Below, piece by piece: positions 24,306-33,139 of a stretch of DNA of 64,000 nucleotides; within the stretch, counting starts at the first letter, position 1; the number at the start of each line of letters is the position of its first letter. The position numbers and the translations under genes are program-made. The notes beneath the pieces are model-generated. The model saw only the letters and a list, made by a program, of their open reading frames with translations. It did no database searches and was not told the DNA's origin. Source of the DNA: Kribbella kalugense (lineage in GTDB: Bacteria; Actinomycetota; Actinomycetes; Propionibacteriales; Kribbellaceae); contig NZ_SODF01000002.1 in NCBI RefSeq assembly GCF_004365875.1, positions 1,116,001 to 1,180,000 of the forward strand. The letters run 5' to 3'.

Positions 24306-25253
24306 TCAGCTCGGAGCGAGAGCGCGGGCGGTGTCGATCAGGCTGGTGCCGGTGGGGAGGGTGGCGATGATGGGGGTGTCGAGGCCGTTTTCGAGGTAGC
24401 GGTTGATGTGGGTTCGGCATTGGGCCGCGGTGCCGTGGACGATGAGGTCGTCGATGACTTCCAGGGGTACGGCGGCCATCGCGGCGTTGCGGTCGCCGGC
24501 GGACCAGGCTTCACGCATCTGTTTCATCGCGGCCCCGCGGCCGAGCCAGTCGTGGAAGGCGGCGTACCCCGGCACGGTCAGGTACGTCGCGATCAGGAAG
24601 CGGCCGATGTTGCGGGCCATCTCGGCGTCCTCGGTGACGCAGACGAAGATCCGCGCGGCCAGCTCCTTGTCCGGGCCGAGCTCGGCGCGGACCTGGCGTA
24701 CGTCGTCCGCCGAGAGCCAGTTCGTGATCGCGCCGTCCGCCTCCCGCGCCGCCAACCGCAGCATCTGGGGACGCAACGCAGCCAGCATGATCGCCGGCGG
24801 CACGTCCGGCGCCTTCTCCAACCGGAAGCGATTGATCGTGAAGCTGTCGAAGGTCCCGTCCACCTTCTCCCCAGCGAACGCCTGCCGCAGGAAGCGCAGT
24901 ACGTCGCGCGTCCGCGCGAACGGCGGGTCGTAAGAGATCCCGTTCCACCCGGTCACGATCGTCTCCGACGACGCCCCGATCCCGAGCACGAACCGCCCCG
25001 GCGCGAGGTCGGCCAACGCCGCCGCACTCATCGCGAGCGCCGCCGGCCCGCGGGTGTGCACGGGTACGACGGCCGTCCCGAGCCGCAGCCGCTGGTCCCA
25101 CTCCGACGCCAGCACCAGCGGCGTGAACGCATCCGAGCCGGCCACCTCCGCCGACCACAGATCGGTGTAGCCCAGGTCAAAGAGCTCCGAGATCAGCGAG
25201 CGGTGGTCCCGCAGCGGTACTCCGGTCAGCGGAACGGTCAATCCCCAGCGCAT
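24306..25253 (-). CDS. LLM-class F420-dependent oxidoreductase
   Basis: 315 aa from ATG 25253, overlapping the SDR stop by one base (TGATG). The luciferase-like monooxygenase fold is clear: MRWGLTVPL, LFDLGYTDLWSAEV, RLRLGTAVVPVHTRGPAALA and RFVLGIGASSETIVTGWNG. Members of this actinobacterial subgroup use coenzyme F420 for hydride transfer. It is the last gene of a six-gene operon with acyl-CoA dehydrogenase; probably redox of an acyl or cyclic intermediate, substrate unknown. Confidence 0.88.
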   Translation of the reverse strand: MRWGLTVPLTGVPLRDHRSLISELFDLGYTDLWSAEVAGSDAFTPLVLASEWDQRLRLGTAVVPVHTRGPAALAMSAAALADLAPGRFVLGIGASSETIVTGWNGISYDPPFARTRDVLRFLRQAFAGEKVDGTFDSFTINRFRLEKAPDVPPAIMLAALRPQMLRLAAREADGAITNWLSADDVRQVRAELGPDKELAARIFVCVTEDAEMARNIGRFLIATYLTVPGYAAFHDWLGRGAAMKQMREAWSAGDRNAAMAAVPLEVIDDLIVHGTAAQCRTHINRYLENGLDTPIIATLPTGTSLIDTARALAPS

Positions 25254-25996
25254 CACAGCATCCTCTTCAGCAAGGGCAACGGCGCGAAGCGCATCGCCTG
25301 GGCCAGCGGCCGCCACGGCCATGACGGTACGTACGCCTTCGCCTTCTCGGCCTCGATCGCGTCGACCATCGCCCGGACTCCCGGCACCGTGTCGACGATC
25401 AGCGGCGTGTGCGCGACGTGCTCGTTCATCTCGGACCGAATGTAGCCGGGGTAGATCGTGCTGACCTTGATCGGCTTACCGAGCAACTCCAGCCGCAGTC
25501 CCTCGGCGAGCGAAGCCAGTCCGGCCTTCGTCGCGGCGTACGTCGTCACTGTCTTCGGCAGGCCGCGGAGTCCGGAGATCGACGAGATGAAGACGAGGTG
25601 GCCGGCGTTCCGGGCCCGGAACAGCTCCATCGCCGCCTCGGCCTGGGCCAGCGCGCCGACGAAGTTGGTCAGCGCGGTGTCGCGGTTCGCGTCGAACCGG
25701 CCGGTGCCGAGCGGCGCACCCTTACCGAGACCGGCGTTCACCACGATCCGGTCCAGCGGCAACTCCGCGTCGATCTCCCGGAAGACCTTGAACACCTGGT
25801 CGTGATCAGTCACATCCAAGCTGTGGATAACCACTGTGATCTGTGGATAACGCTCGGTGAGCTCGGTCTGCAGGGACTCAAGCCGCTCGGTCCGGCGCGC
25901 GGTCAGCGCCAGGTTGTGACCCTTCGCGGCGAACTGCCGGGCCATCTCCGCGCCCAGGCCGGCGCTGGCGCCGGTGATCAGGATGTTGCGTCGCAT
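25253..25996 (-). CDS. SDR-family oxidoreductase
   Basis: 247 aa. NAD(P)-binding TGASAGLGAEMARQFA at the N-terminus, NAG in RIVVNAGLG, and the catalytic Ser-Tyr-Lys set in FISSISGLRG and TYAATKAGLASLAE. The C-terminus is basic with LPLLKRML. Fifth gene of the acyl-CoA operon; expected to reduce or oxidise a hydroxyl/keto group of the pathway intermediate. Confidence 0.9.
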   Translation of the reverse strand: MRRNILITGASAGLGAEMARQFAAKGHNLALTARRTERLESLQTELTERYPQITVVIHSLDVTDHDQVFKVFREIDAELPLDRIVVNAGLGKGAPLGTGRFDANRDTALTNFVGALAQAEAAMELFRARNAGHLVFISSISGLRGLPKTVTTYAATKAGLASLAEGLRLELLGKPIKVSTIYPGYIRSEMNEHVAHTPLIVDTVPGVRAMVDAIEAEKAKAYVPSWPWRPLAQAMRFAPLPLLKRML

Positions 25997-26003
25997 CGCA
26001 GCC

Positions 26004-26657
26004 CTATCTGTAAGTCAGCAGGTCAGCACCGACATGGACATGCTCGTTGTAGCTCACCACGGTCAGTCCACCTCGCCCGGACACGACCTTGGTGATCGCG
26101 GTGTTGATCGTCACCGGGTTCAGCTTCGCCCACAGCCCGTCGCCACCGGACAGCAGCCGGCTCACCACGGCCGCGATCGGCCCGCCCGACGTGAAGACCA
26201 GGGCCGTTCCACCCTTCCCGAGCCGCTCGGCAGTACGCCGTACCGCTGCCTCGGACCGCTCGCAGAACGCCTCGAAGGACTCGGTGTACCCGGCGCCACC
26301 ATCGATCCACCGCTGCGTCGCCGCGGTGAACATGTCCTGGAACGCCCGCTGTGGATTCCCGGTCCGGGCCAGATCGGCGAGCATCACCGGACGCAGGCGG
26401 TACGCCGGTTTGTGGGCGATGATCACCTGCTCGTGGTCGAACTCGTCGTACCCGTTGTCGACCTCTGGAGTGAATCCGGCGAGCGTCGCCGTCTGCTCAT
26501 GCCTGCGCATCGAGCCGGACATCACGAGCTCCGGCTTCACCTCCGACAACGTCTCACCGAGCCGTCGGGACTGTTGCTCGCCGAGCGGGGAGAGCTTGTC
26601 GTAGTCGCGGGCGCCGAACGACGCCTGGGCGTGCCGGATCAGGTAGATGACTGCCAT
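26004..26657 (-). CDS. histidine phosphatase family protein
   Basis: 217 aa. The phosphoglycerate-mutase-like motif IYLIRHAQASFG (RHA in place of RHG) supplies the phosphohistidine at residue 8, with KLSPLGEQQSRRLGE, the acidic YDEFDHE region and the second His in LVFTSGGPIAA replaced by SGG rather than the usual SHG. The missing second histidine makes activity uncertain. ATG follows directly after the stop of the APH-like gene, so it belongs to the same operon. Confidence 0.85.
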   Translation of the reverse strand: MAVIYLIRHAQASFGARDYDKLSPLGEQQSRRLGETLSEVKPELVMSGSMRRHEQTATLAGFTPEVDNGYDEFDHEQVIIAHKPAYRLRPVMLADLARTGNPQRAFQDMFTAATQRWIDGGAGYTESFEAFCERSEAAVRRTAERLGKGGTALVFTSGGPIAAVVSRLLSGGDGLWAKLNPVTINTAITKVVSGRGGLTVVSYNEHVHVGADLLTYR

Positions 26658-27707
26658 CTACGACTGCCGGATGATGCGACGGCAGCGGCGCTCGAGCAGG
26701 TTGACCGGGAGCCAGAAGTTCTTGAACCGCGGGTTGCGGGTCTGCTTGTGGTGATAGCGGTAGTAGATCTGCTGCGCGATCACCGCCAGCCGGAACAGCC
26801 CGAACACCTCGTAAAACGCCCAGTTGTCGGCCGTGAGCCCTGATCGCTTGGCGTAGTACTCCACGATCTCGTCGCGGGTCAGCATCCCGGGCACGTCCGA
26901 CGGCTGCAGCTTGAACCGGCGGAACGCCCAATCGTCGTCGGCCTGCACCCAGTACGCGAGCGCGCTGCCGAGATCCATCAACGGATCGCCGAGCGTGGCC
27001 AGTTCCCAATCGAGTACGCCGACCACCCGCAGCGGATCGTCTGGCGCGAGTACGACGTTGTCGAGGCGGAAGTCGTTGTGGATAACGCAGGTCCGGACAT
27101 CGGCCGGCTTGTTCGCCGCGAGCCACGACATGACCCGCTCGTAGCTGGGGACGTTCCAGGTCTTCGCCTTGCGGTAGCGATCGGACCAGCCGGTGACCTG
27201 GCGTTCGACGTACCCAGCGCCTCGGCCGAGGTCGGACAGCCCGGCCGCTGCAGGATCGACCGCGTGCAACTCGGCGAGAGTGTCGATCAACGTGAAGCCC
27301 AGCTGCCTGGTCTGATCCGGAGTCAGGTCGACGCCTAACTCGTGGTGCCCGGGGATCGTCCCGGCGACGCGCTCCATCACGTAGAACTCGGAGCCGATCA
27401 CGCCGTCGTCGTTGCAGTGAGCAACCATCTCCGGGACGTACCGGAAGACCGGCTTGAGGCCGGCCTGGATCCTGTACTCGCGACCCATGTCGTGTGCACT
27501 CTTCGCCTTCGTCCCGGCCGGCGGACGACGCAGGATCAGATCGTGGCCTTGATACCTCAATAGGTAGGTCAGGTTGGAGGCGCCGCTGGTGAACTGCTTC
27601 ACCTCAGGCAGGCCGCCCGGCAGGTCCGTCTGCTGCCGCAACCAGGCGTCGACCGCCGGCACGTCGAAGGCGTCCTCGTCCCGGACCGCCCGCGCGCCAT
27701 CACCCAT
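26658..27707 (-). CDS. phosphotransferase family protein (APH fold), acyl-CoA operon type
   Basis: 349 aa. The start QFTSGASNLTYLLRYQGHDLILRRP holds the nucleotide-binding loop; CVIHNDFRLDNVVL is the catalytic HxDxxxxN loop and GVLDWELATLGDPLMDLG the metal-binding DWE. This APH-like branch is commonly located beside or fused to acyl-CoA dehydrogenases in actinobacteria and may phosphorylate a small alcohol or hydroxyacyl compound. ATG 27707 overlaps the upstream SDR by 8 bases. Confidence 0.88.
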   Translation of the reverse strand: MGDGARAVRDEDAFDVPAVDAWLRQQTDLPGGLPEVKQFTSGASNLTYLLRYQGHDLILRRPPAGTKAKSAHDMGREYRIQAGLKPVFRYVPEMVAHCNDDGVIGSEFYVMERVAGTIPGHHELGVDLTPDQTRQLGFTLIDTLAELHAVDPAAAGLSDLGRGAGYVERQVTGWSDRYRKAKTWNVPSYERVMSWLAANKPADVRTCVIHNDFRLDNVVLAPDDPLRVVGVLDWELATLGDPLMDLGSALAYWVQADDDWAFRRFKLQPSDVPGMLTRDEIVEYYAKRSGLTADNWAFYEVFGLFRLAVIAQQIYYRYHHKQTRNPRFKNFWLPVNLLERRCRRIIRQS

Positions 27708-28476
27708 TCGACGTCTCGGCCCGCTGCCGGGCTCGCTCGGCGATCTTCCGCATCTGCCGGTCGTACAGCGGTCGCGCGAACCGCTTCGTCCGCCAGGCCA
27801 TCGCAGCCGGCCGGTCCGGGATGATCAGGAACCGCTTCTTCTTGATTCCCGCGAGTACGGCGGTCGCGATGTCGTCCGCGGACCGCGGCGACTTCTCGAT
27901 CAACTGTCGAGCCGTCGCGCCCATCGCACTGTCCGCGCCGCGGATCGAGTCGGCCAGGTTGGTCCGGAAGAACGACGGGCAGACCACCGACACAGTCACG
28001 CCGTACGGATAGAGCTCGTGCGACAGCGTCTCCGAGAGCGCGACCACGCCGGCCTTGACCGTGTTGTACGAGCTCATCATCGGCGGGTGGACCAGTCCGG
28101 CCGCGGACGCGGTGTTGACGATGTGACCTGACCGCTGCCGCTTGAACAGTGGGGTGAACGCGCGGCAACCACGGACCACACCCATCAGATTGATGTCGAC
28201 GACGCGGTCCCACTCGTCCAGCGTCTCGACGTCGATCCGGCCGCCGGTCGCGATCCCGGCGTTGTTCACCAGGATGTCCAGGCCGCCCCAGTTCTGCTCA
28301 CACCAACTGACCGCGGCCTCCCAGTCCTCGGGCCGGCGTACGTCCAGCTTGAGGTACGTCGTACCGCCGTCCTCGGCGATGTCTGTGCTGAGGACTTGGT
28401 GGCCTTCGGCAACGAACTTGGCGACCAGCGCGGCACCCAACCCACTCGACGCGCCGGTGACGAGGACTCGGCTCAC
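27700..28476 (-). CDS. SDR-family oxidoreductase
   Basis: 258 aa from GTG 28476 overlapping the acyl-CoA dehydrogenase stop (GTGA). VLVTGASSGLGAALVAKF is the nucleotide loop, DILVNNAGIATGG the NNAG motif, and NTASAAGLVHPPMMSSYNTVKAGV the catalytic Ser, Tyr and Lys. The basic tail (LYDRQMRKIAERARQRAE) is usual in this branch. Second gene of the operon, so probably dehydrogenates a hydroxyacyl intermediate. Confidence 0.9.
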   Translation of the reverse strand: MSRVLVTGASSGLGAALVAKFVAEGHQVLSTDIAEDGGTTYLKLDVRRPEDWEAAVSWCEQNWGGLDILVNNAGIATGGRIDVETLDEWDRVVDINLMGVVRGCRAFTPLFKRQRSGHIVNTASAAGLVHPPMMSSYNTVKAGVVALSETLSHELYPYGVTVSVVCPSFFRTNLADSIRGADSAMGATARQLIEKSPRSADDIATAVLAGIKKKRFLIIPDRPAAMAWRTKRFARPLYDRQMRKIAERARQRAETSNG

Positions 28477-29714
28477 TTGCCCTCCTGAGCTGCTGCCAGG
28501 TACGACGCCAGCTCGATTCTGGCGACCACCCCACGATGCACCTCGTCGGGTCCGTCGGCCAGTCGCAACGCCCGCGCACTCGTCCACGCCACCGCAAGTG
28601 GGAAGTCGTCGGACAGTCCGCCGCCGCCGTGCAACTGGATCGCCATGTCGATCACGTCCTGCGCCATCCGCGGTACGGCGACCTTGATCTGGCTCACTTC
28701 GCTCAACGCACCCGCGAGTCCTTCGGTGTCCAGCAGGTACGCCGTTTGCAGCACGAGCAACCGCGCCTGGTTGATCGCGATCCGCGCGTCGGCGATCCGC
28801 TCCCGGTTGCCGCCGAGGTTGACCAGTGGCTTGCCGAACGCGGTCCGGCTGGTTCCGCGCTGCAGCGCGAGCTCGAGTGCCTTCTCCGCCAGGCCGACCA
28901 GCCGCATGCAGTGGTGAACGCGCCCCGGTCCGAGCCGGCCCTGGGCGATCTCGAACGCCCGGCCCGGTCCGACCAGGATGTTCGACGCGGGAACGCGGAC
29001 CTCGGTGAACGAGACCTCGCCGTGCCCGTGCGGTTCGTCGTACCTGTGCATCGCGGGCAGCAGGCGCTCGACCTTGACGCCCGGGGTGTCGCGCGGGACG
29101 AGGACCATCGTGTGGCGCGCGTACCGGTGGGCGTCGGGATCGGTCAGGCCCATGAAGATCAGCAACTGGCAGTCCGGGTGACCGACGCCCGTGCTCCACC
29201 ACTTGCGGCCGTTGATCACGACCTCGTCGCCGTCGAGGACGGCGGTCGCCTCCATGTTGGTGGCGTCGGAGGACGCGACGTCCGGCTCGGTCATGCAGAA
29301 CGCGGACCGGATCGTGCCGTCCAGCAACGGCTCCAGCCACTGCTTCTTCTGCTCGTCGCTGCCGTAGCGGAGCAGGACCTCCATGTTGCCGGTGTCCGGC
29401 GCGTTGCAGTTGAAGATGTACGGCGCGATGAACGACCGGCCGGTGAGTTCGGCGATCGGGGCGTAGTCCAGGTTCGACAGGCCCTCGCCGTACCGCTCGT
29501 TACCCGGCTCGGCGATCGGGAGGAACAGGTTCCACAGGCCGGCGTCGCGCGCCTTCGCCTGCAGGTCCTTGAACACCGGTTGCGGCTGCCACGGATCGCT
29601 AGCGGCGCGGATCGCGGTGTGCAACTCTGCCTCGACCGGCTCGATCTCGGTCCGCAGGAACTCGGTCGTCTTCGCGATCAGCTCCTGGGCCCGGGCGGAA
29701 GGTTCGAACCCCAT
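28473..29714 (-). CDS. acyl-CoA dehydrogenase
   Basis: 413 aa from ATG 29714, with AGAGGAG 5 bases upstream (a TTG at 29717 precedes it). FAD and substrate motifs are present: AFCMTEPDVASSDATNME, INGRKWWSTGVGHPDC, RTAFGKPLVNLGGNRERIAD and QLHGGGGLSDDFPLAVAWTSAR. The protein belongs to the FadE-like subgroup with an N-terminal extension, often linked to APH-like kinases. It oxidises an acyl-CoA to the enoyl-CoA. First gene of the six-gene operon and divergent from the TetR regulator. Confidence 0.92.
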   Translation of the reverse strand: MGFEPSARAQELIAKTTEFLRTEIEPVEAELHTAIRAASDPWQPQPVFKDLQAKARDAGLWNLFLPIAEPGNERYGEGLSNLDYAPIAELTGRSFIAPYIFNCNAPDTGNMEVLLRYGSDEQKKQWLEPLLDGTIRSAFCMTEPDVASSDATNMEATAVLDGDEVVINGRKWWSTGVGHPDCQLLIFMGLTDPDAHRYARHTMVLVPRDTPGVKVERLLPAMHRYDEPHGHGEVSFTEVRVPASNILVGPGRAFEIAQGRLGPGRVHHCMRLVGLAEKALELALQRGTSRTAFGKPLVNLGGNRERIADARIAINQARLLVLQTAYLLDTEGLAGALSEVSQIKVAVPRMAQDVIDMAIQLHGGGGLSDDFPLAVAWTSARALRLADGPDEVHRGVVARIELASYLAAAQEGK

Positions 29715-29754
29715 CAAGACTCCTCTCTTCGCCTTGACCGTAGCTCAGCGTCTA

Positions 29755-29763
29755 AGCAATGCT
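29755..29763. promoter_or_regulatory. small dyad in the acyl-CoA dehydrogenase / TetR spacer
   Basis: AGCA-A-TGCT (29755-29763) is a perfect short dyad in the 56-bp spacer between the two divergent genes, a plausible core of the TetR operator. It covers the upstream ATG at 29759, favouring the later start at 29771. Confidence 0.35.
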
Positions 29764-29770
29764 CAATAGC

Positions 29771-30358
29771 ATGGATCACCGACTCTCGGCCGAGGACCGG
29801 AAGAAGCAGCTGGTCAAAATCGGCCTGATGATGCTGCGCACGACGCCGATCCACGAGCTGTCGATCGATTCCATCGCCGCCCAGGCCGGGATCTCCCGCG
29901 GCCTGCTGTTCCACTACTTCCCGAGCAAGCGCGACTACTACGTCGCCGTCATCTCCGCCGCCGGTCGCCGCCTGCTCCGGGTCACGAAACCGGACGCGTC
30001 GCTCAAGCCGGAAGAGCAGCTCCAGGAGATGCTGACCCAGTTCGTGGCCTTCATCGAACGCCGCCGTACCGCGTATATCTCCTTCGTCCGCGGCGCCGCC
30101 GGCGGTGACGACTTCGCCGTCGAGGTGTACGACGAAACCCGCGCGGGCCTGACCAAAAGGATCCTCACGTACCTGGGCACGCCGGACTTGGCCGACGAAC
30201 CTACGTCAGCCGACTACCTTCGGATCCACGCGTGGCTGTCGTACACCGAGGACCTCGCAATCGAGTGGTCCGGCCTCCTCGAAGCCGACCGCCCGTATGC
30301 CGCAGACCACCTGGTAACCCACGCCATCGAAGCCCTCCACGTACTCCGCAAGCTCTAA
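29771..30358 (+). CDS. TetR-family transcriptional regulator
   Basis: 195 aa from ATG 29771 (ATG 29759 is also in frame). The helix-turn-helix is SIDSIAAQAGISRGLLFHYFPSKRDYYVAV, classic for TetR (given here as two parts: SIDSIAAQAGISRGLL and FHYFPSKRDYY). The C-terminal ligand domain is all-helical. It is divergent from the acyl-CoA operon and probably represses it until an acyl-CoA ligand binds; this is inferred from arrangement. Confidence 0.88.
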   Translation: MDHRLSAEDRKKQLVKIGLMMLRTTPIHELSIDSIAAQAGISRGLLFHYFPSKRDYYVAVISAAGRRLLRVTKPDASLKPEEQLQEMLTQFVAFIERRRTAYISFVRGAAGGDDFAVEVYDETRAGLTKRILTYLGTPDLADEPTSADYLRIHAWLSYTEDLAIEWSGLLEADRPYAADHLVTHAIEALHVLRKL

Positions 30359-30391
30359 CACCACCACCCCCGACCCCCCGCGCACGACCAT

Positions 30392-30474
30392 CTCAGGGGT
30401 CAACCCCTGCGATGGTCGGTTGCGCAAGCAGATTCTGGGTCCGCAACCGACAAGCAGCGGGGTTGACCCCTGAG
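30392..30474. repeat. large two-tier palindromic intergenic element, copy 1
   Basis: Outer arms CTCAGGGGTCAACCCC (30392-30407) and its exact complement (30459-30474), with inner arms TCGGTTGCG (30416-30424) and CGCAACCGA (30442-30450). It occupies the spacer between two convergent genes (stops at 30358 and 30494) and could act as a bidirectional terminator. Words GATGGTCGGTTG and GGTTGACCCC recur in the element at 38626-38695. Confidence 0.75.
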
Positions 30475-30493
30475 AGTGCCCGGGGGCGAGAAC

Positions 30494-31948
30494 CTACGGC
30501 AGTAGTTCGGGGGTGAGGTCGGGCGTGGGCATGTCGGGGTCGAAGGGGAAGAGGGGGCGGAGTACGCCGTGGTGGCCTAGGCGGAGGAGGTCTTGGTCTA
30601 CGCCGCCGGGGGTTAGGGCCAGGAGCCAGTCCGCGGCCAGGTTGTAGAGCTCTGGTTCCAGGTAGCCGATCTTGACGATGACCAGGTCTGTGGCGGCGGG
30701 GTCCAGGCCTAACAGAGTGAAGTCGGCGATGTGGTGGTACGGCTTGCGGCGGCTGGTGAGGATGGAGTGGAGGCCGCCGGCCTTGATCACCGCGACCGTG
30801 CCGCCGACCGGGTCTTCGGAGATCGAGAAGACCGTGCCGGACAGCGGGACCGGGCCGGCTGGGATGTTGTCGACCTTGCCACCGGCGGTGACCTCAACGG
30901 AGTTGCCGACCCCGGCAGCGACGCAGGCCGCTACGGCTTCAGGGTCGGTGATGCTGGCGTGGATCGCGGTCGCCTTGCCGGACGTCAACTCCTCCACCCC
31001 CAGCAACTGCCCGAGCGTCCAGGAAGTGTCGCCCGCGCCGCCGGCGGTCGGGTTGTCGCCGGAGTCGCTGATCAGGAACGGGCGGGCCGTGCTGGCAAGA
31101 CCCGCGGTCACGCACTCCTGCAAGGTCCCGGTCGGCGCAACGAATTCGAACCCGTCTCGCGCATCCCAGTAAGCAGCAGCCAGCTCAGCGGCGCGCGTAG
31201 TGATCAACGAAGAATCATCACCAGTGACGACAACAGCGGCCCGGCATCGCGGCTCGTCGGCCCACGCGTACCCGACCCACACGGCCGCATCCAGCACCCC
31301 CGGCTCGTCCGCGATCTCGCCCACCCGCCGATAGATCGACTTCGCCGGCTCGAGTCGGGTCGACGTCTTCTCACCGGGCAGCAGCACCGGCACCTGGACC
31401 CACGCCTTCCCCGGCTTCCCCAGCCCGGAACGCAGCCGCTCGACGAGATTCCGCAGCGCCCGCTCTCGGCTCTCCATCGCGTCCTCGTGCGGCGCCATCC
31501 GGTAACAGGTGATCAGATCGACCGCCGTACCCAGCTCGCGGGACACGTTTCCGTGCAGGTCCATCGAGGCCGACATCAGTACGTCGGGACCGAGCACGGC
31601 CCGGATCCGGGTGGCCAGATCCGCCTCCGCGTCCTGCCGGCCGACCACGCTCATCGCGCCGTGGATGTCGAAGAAGAACCCGTCCAGCTCACCGGCCCCT
31701 TCGAGCCGCGTGATGATCTCCGCCGACAGGTCGTCGTACACCTCAGGAAGGACGGCGCCGCCCGGCAGCGACCGCGCGTGCAGCAGTGGGACCCACTCGA
31801 TCCCCTGCGCCCAGTCCTTGCCGAGGAACTCGTACCGCTCGAGCAGATGGTCCCCACGCCGTACGTCGAAGTCCGCCAGCCCGGCCCGGTGCGGCGAGAA
31901 CGTACTGGACTCGATGGCGATCCCGGCAATCCCGATCCGAAGGTTCAT
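30494..31948 (-). CDS. M81-family metallopeptidase (MlrC-like)
   Basis: 484 aa from ATG 31948 (MNLRIGIAGIAIESSTFSP). Family motifs: ESSTFSPHRAGLADF, FDIHGAMSVVGRQDAEADL, SASMDLHGNVS and RMAPHEDAMESRERA supply candidate metal-binding Asp/His residues; the C-terminal MlrC domain follows from about residue 300 (ISDSGDNPTAGGAGDTS). MlrC cleaves linearised microcystin in sphingomonads, but most homologues have unknown peptide or amide substrates. Cytoplasmic. Downstream of the LacI gene, on the same strand, with a 63-bp gap. Confidence 0.88.
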   Translation of the reverse strand: MNLRIGIAGIAIESSTFSPHRAGLADFDVRRGDHLLERYEFLGKDWAQGIEWVPLLHARSLPGGAVLPEVYDDLSAEIITRLEGAGELDGFFFDIHGAMSVVGRQDAEADLATRIRAVLGPDVLMSASMDLHGNVSRELGTAVDLITCYRMAPHEDAMESRERALRNLVERLRSGLGKPGKAWVQVPVLLPGEKTSTRLEPAKSIYRRVGEIADEPGVLDAAVWVGYAWADEPRCRAAVVVTGDDSSLITTRAAELAAAYWDARDGFEFVAPTGTLQECVTAGLASTARPFLISDSGDNPTAGGAGDTSWTLGQLLGVEELTSGKATAIHASITDPEAVAACVAAGVGNSVEVTAGGKVDNIPAGPVPLSGTVFSISEDPVGGTVAVIKAGGLHSILTSRRKPYHHIADFTLLGLDPAATDLVIVKIGYLEPELYNLAADWLLALTPGGVDQDLLRLGHHGVLRPLFPFDPDMPTPDLTPELLP

Positions 31949-32011
31949 GTCTAAAACCTGCCACAACCGAGCCGTTTCGCGCACTGCCCAACTCCGTATC
32001 CGGACACCACC

Positions 32012-33028
32012 TCAGCGCAGGGGCGGGGCCGTCGAGGTGCGGATGATCAGTTCGGTCGCGAGTTCTACGTGGAGGGCTTCCAGGGCGTGGCGGTCCAGGA
32101 GGCGGATGAGGAGGCTTACGGCCATTCGGCCCATTTCCTGGAGGGGCTGGCGGACGGTGGTTAGTTGGGGGGTGGTGGCGCGGCTGAGGTCCAGGTCGTC
32201 GAAGCCGGCGATGGAGAGGTCGCCCGGGACGTTGAGACCGCGGTCGCTCGCGGCTTGAAGTGCGCCGATGGCAGCTTTGTCGTTGAAGGCGACCAGCGCG
32301 GTCGGGCGTGGATCGAGGTCGAGCAGCAAAGCCGCGGCCCGATAGCCGTGCTCCGTCGTGGGGTGGTCGTGGCGGACCAGCGACGGGTCGGGCAGGATGC
32401 CGGCGTCGGCCAGGGCGGCGGCGTGGCCGCTGAGGCGGGCGTCGGCTGCGAGCCATTCGCGCGGACCAGCGATCACGCCGATGCGAGTGTGACCGAGTTC
32501 GGTCAGGTGCGCGGTGAGTTGGCGGGCGCCGGAGTGGTGGGCGGCTGAAACCGACGGGATGTCGCGGGCCAGCGCAGTACGCGGGTCGACGACCACGAAC
32601 GGGAACCGGCGGGAGCTCAGCCGGACCAGGTCCTCACTCGGCTCCGGCGGCAGGATCAGGATGGCGCCGCCGATGTCGCGCTGGGATGCCAGGCTCGACA
32701 CCACGGGGTCATGTTGCGCGGCCTCGCCGGCGTTCAGGACGAGCTGCCGGCCGTGGCGGTCGAGCGTCTCGGCGATGGACGACACGATCAGACCGAAGTA
32801 GTCGGTGAGCACGTAGGGGCAGCGCACGAAGACGGCGCCGTCGACGGGCTTCGGCGTACCGCCACGGGGAACGGGGCCAGGCAGTCCGAGCTCCTTGATC
32901 GTCCGCTCGACCAGCTCGCGGGTCTCCGGTGTCACGCTGCCGACCTGGTTCAGCACCCGGGACACCGTCGCGAGCGACACCCCGGCCGCGTTCGCGACGT
33001 CCCGCATCGTTGCTCTAGCTCGCGGCAT
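32012..33028 (-). CDS. LacI-family transcriptional regulator
   Basis: 338 aa from ATG 33028; ATG 33007 is an alternative. The headpiece TMRDVANAAGVSLATVSRVL is typical, and the periplasmic-binding-like effector domain follows. It is divergent from the secreted GH30 glycosidase and upstream of the M81 peptidase, so it could sense a sugar and control either or both. A 12-bp direct repeat frames the divergent promoter. Confidence 0.9.
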   Translation of the reverse strand: MPRARATMRDVANAAGVSLATVSRVLNQVGSVTPETRELVERTIKELGLPGPVPRGGTPKPVDGAVFVRCPYVLTDYFGLIVSSIAETLDRHGRQLVLNAGEAAQHDPVVSSLASQRDIGGAILILPPEPSEDLVRLSSRRFPFVVVDPRTALARDIPSVSAAHHSGARQLTAHLTELGHTRIGVIAGPREWLAADARLSGHAAALADAGILPDPSLVRHDHPTTEHGYRAAALLLDLDPRPTALVAFNDKAAIGALQAASDRGLNVPGDLSIAGFDDLDLSRATTPQLTTVRQPLQEMGRMAVSLLIRLLDRHALEALHVELATELIIRTSTAPPLR

Positions 33029-33128
33029 TTGTTACATCCCGTTGTTTCACGCTCAGCACTCTAGCCAACGCTCCCAGATCTTGACAGTGGTTGATTGCGA
33101 GCGTTTCCTGTGGCCGTTTGTTACATCC
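33028..33128. promoter_or_regulatory. divergent promoter region with repeated TTTGTTACATCC
   Basis: TTTGTTACATCC occurs exactly at 33028-33039 and 33117-33128, at either end of the spacer between the LacI gene and the GH30 gene; the first overlaps the LacI start and the second lies just before the GH30 ribosome site. Candidate operators for the LacI protein. Confidence 0.4.
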
Positions 33129-33139
33129 TGAGGAGTGCG

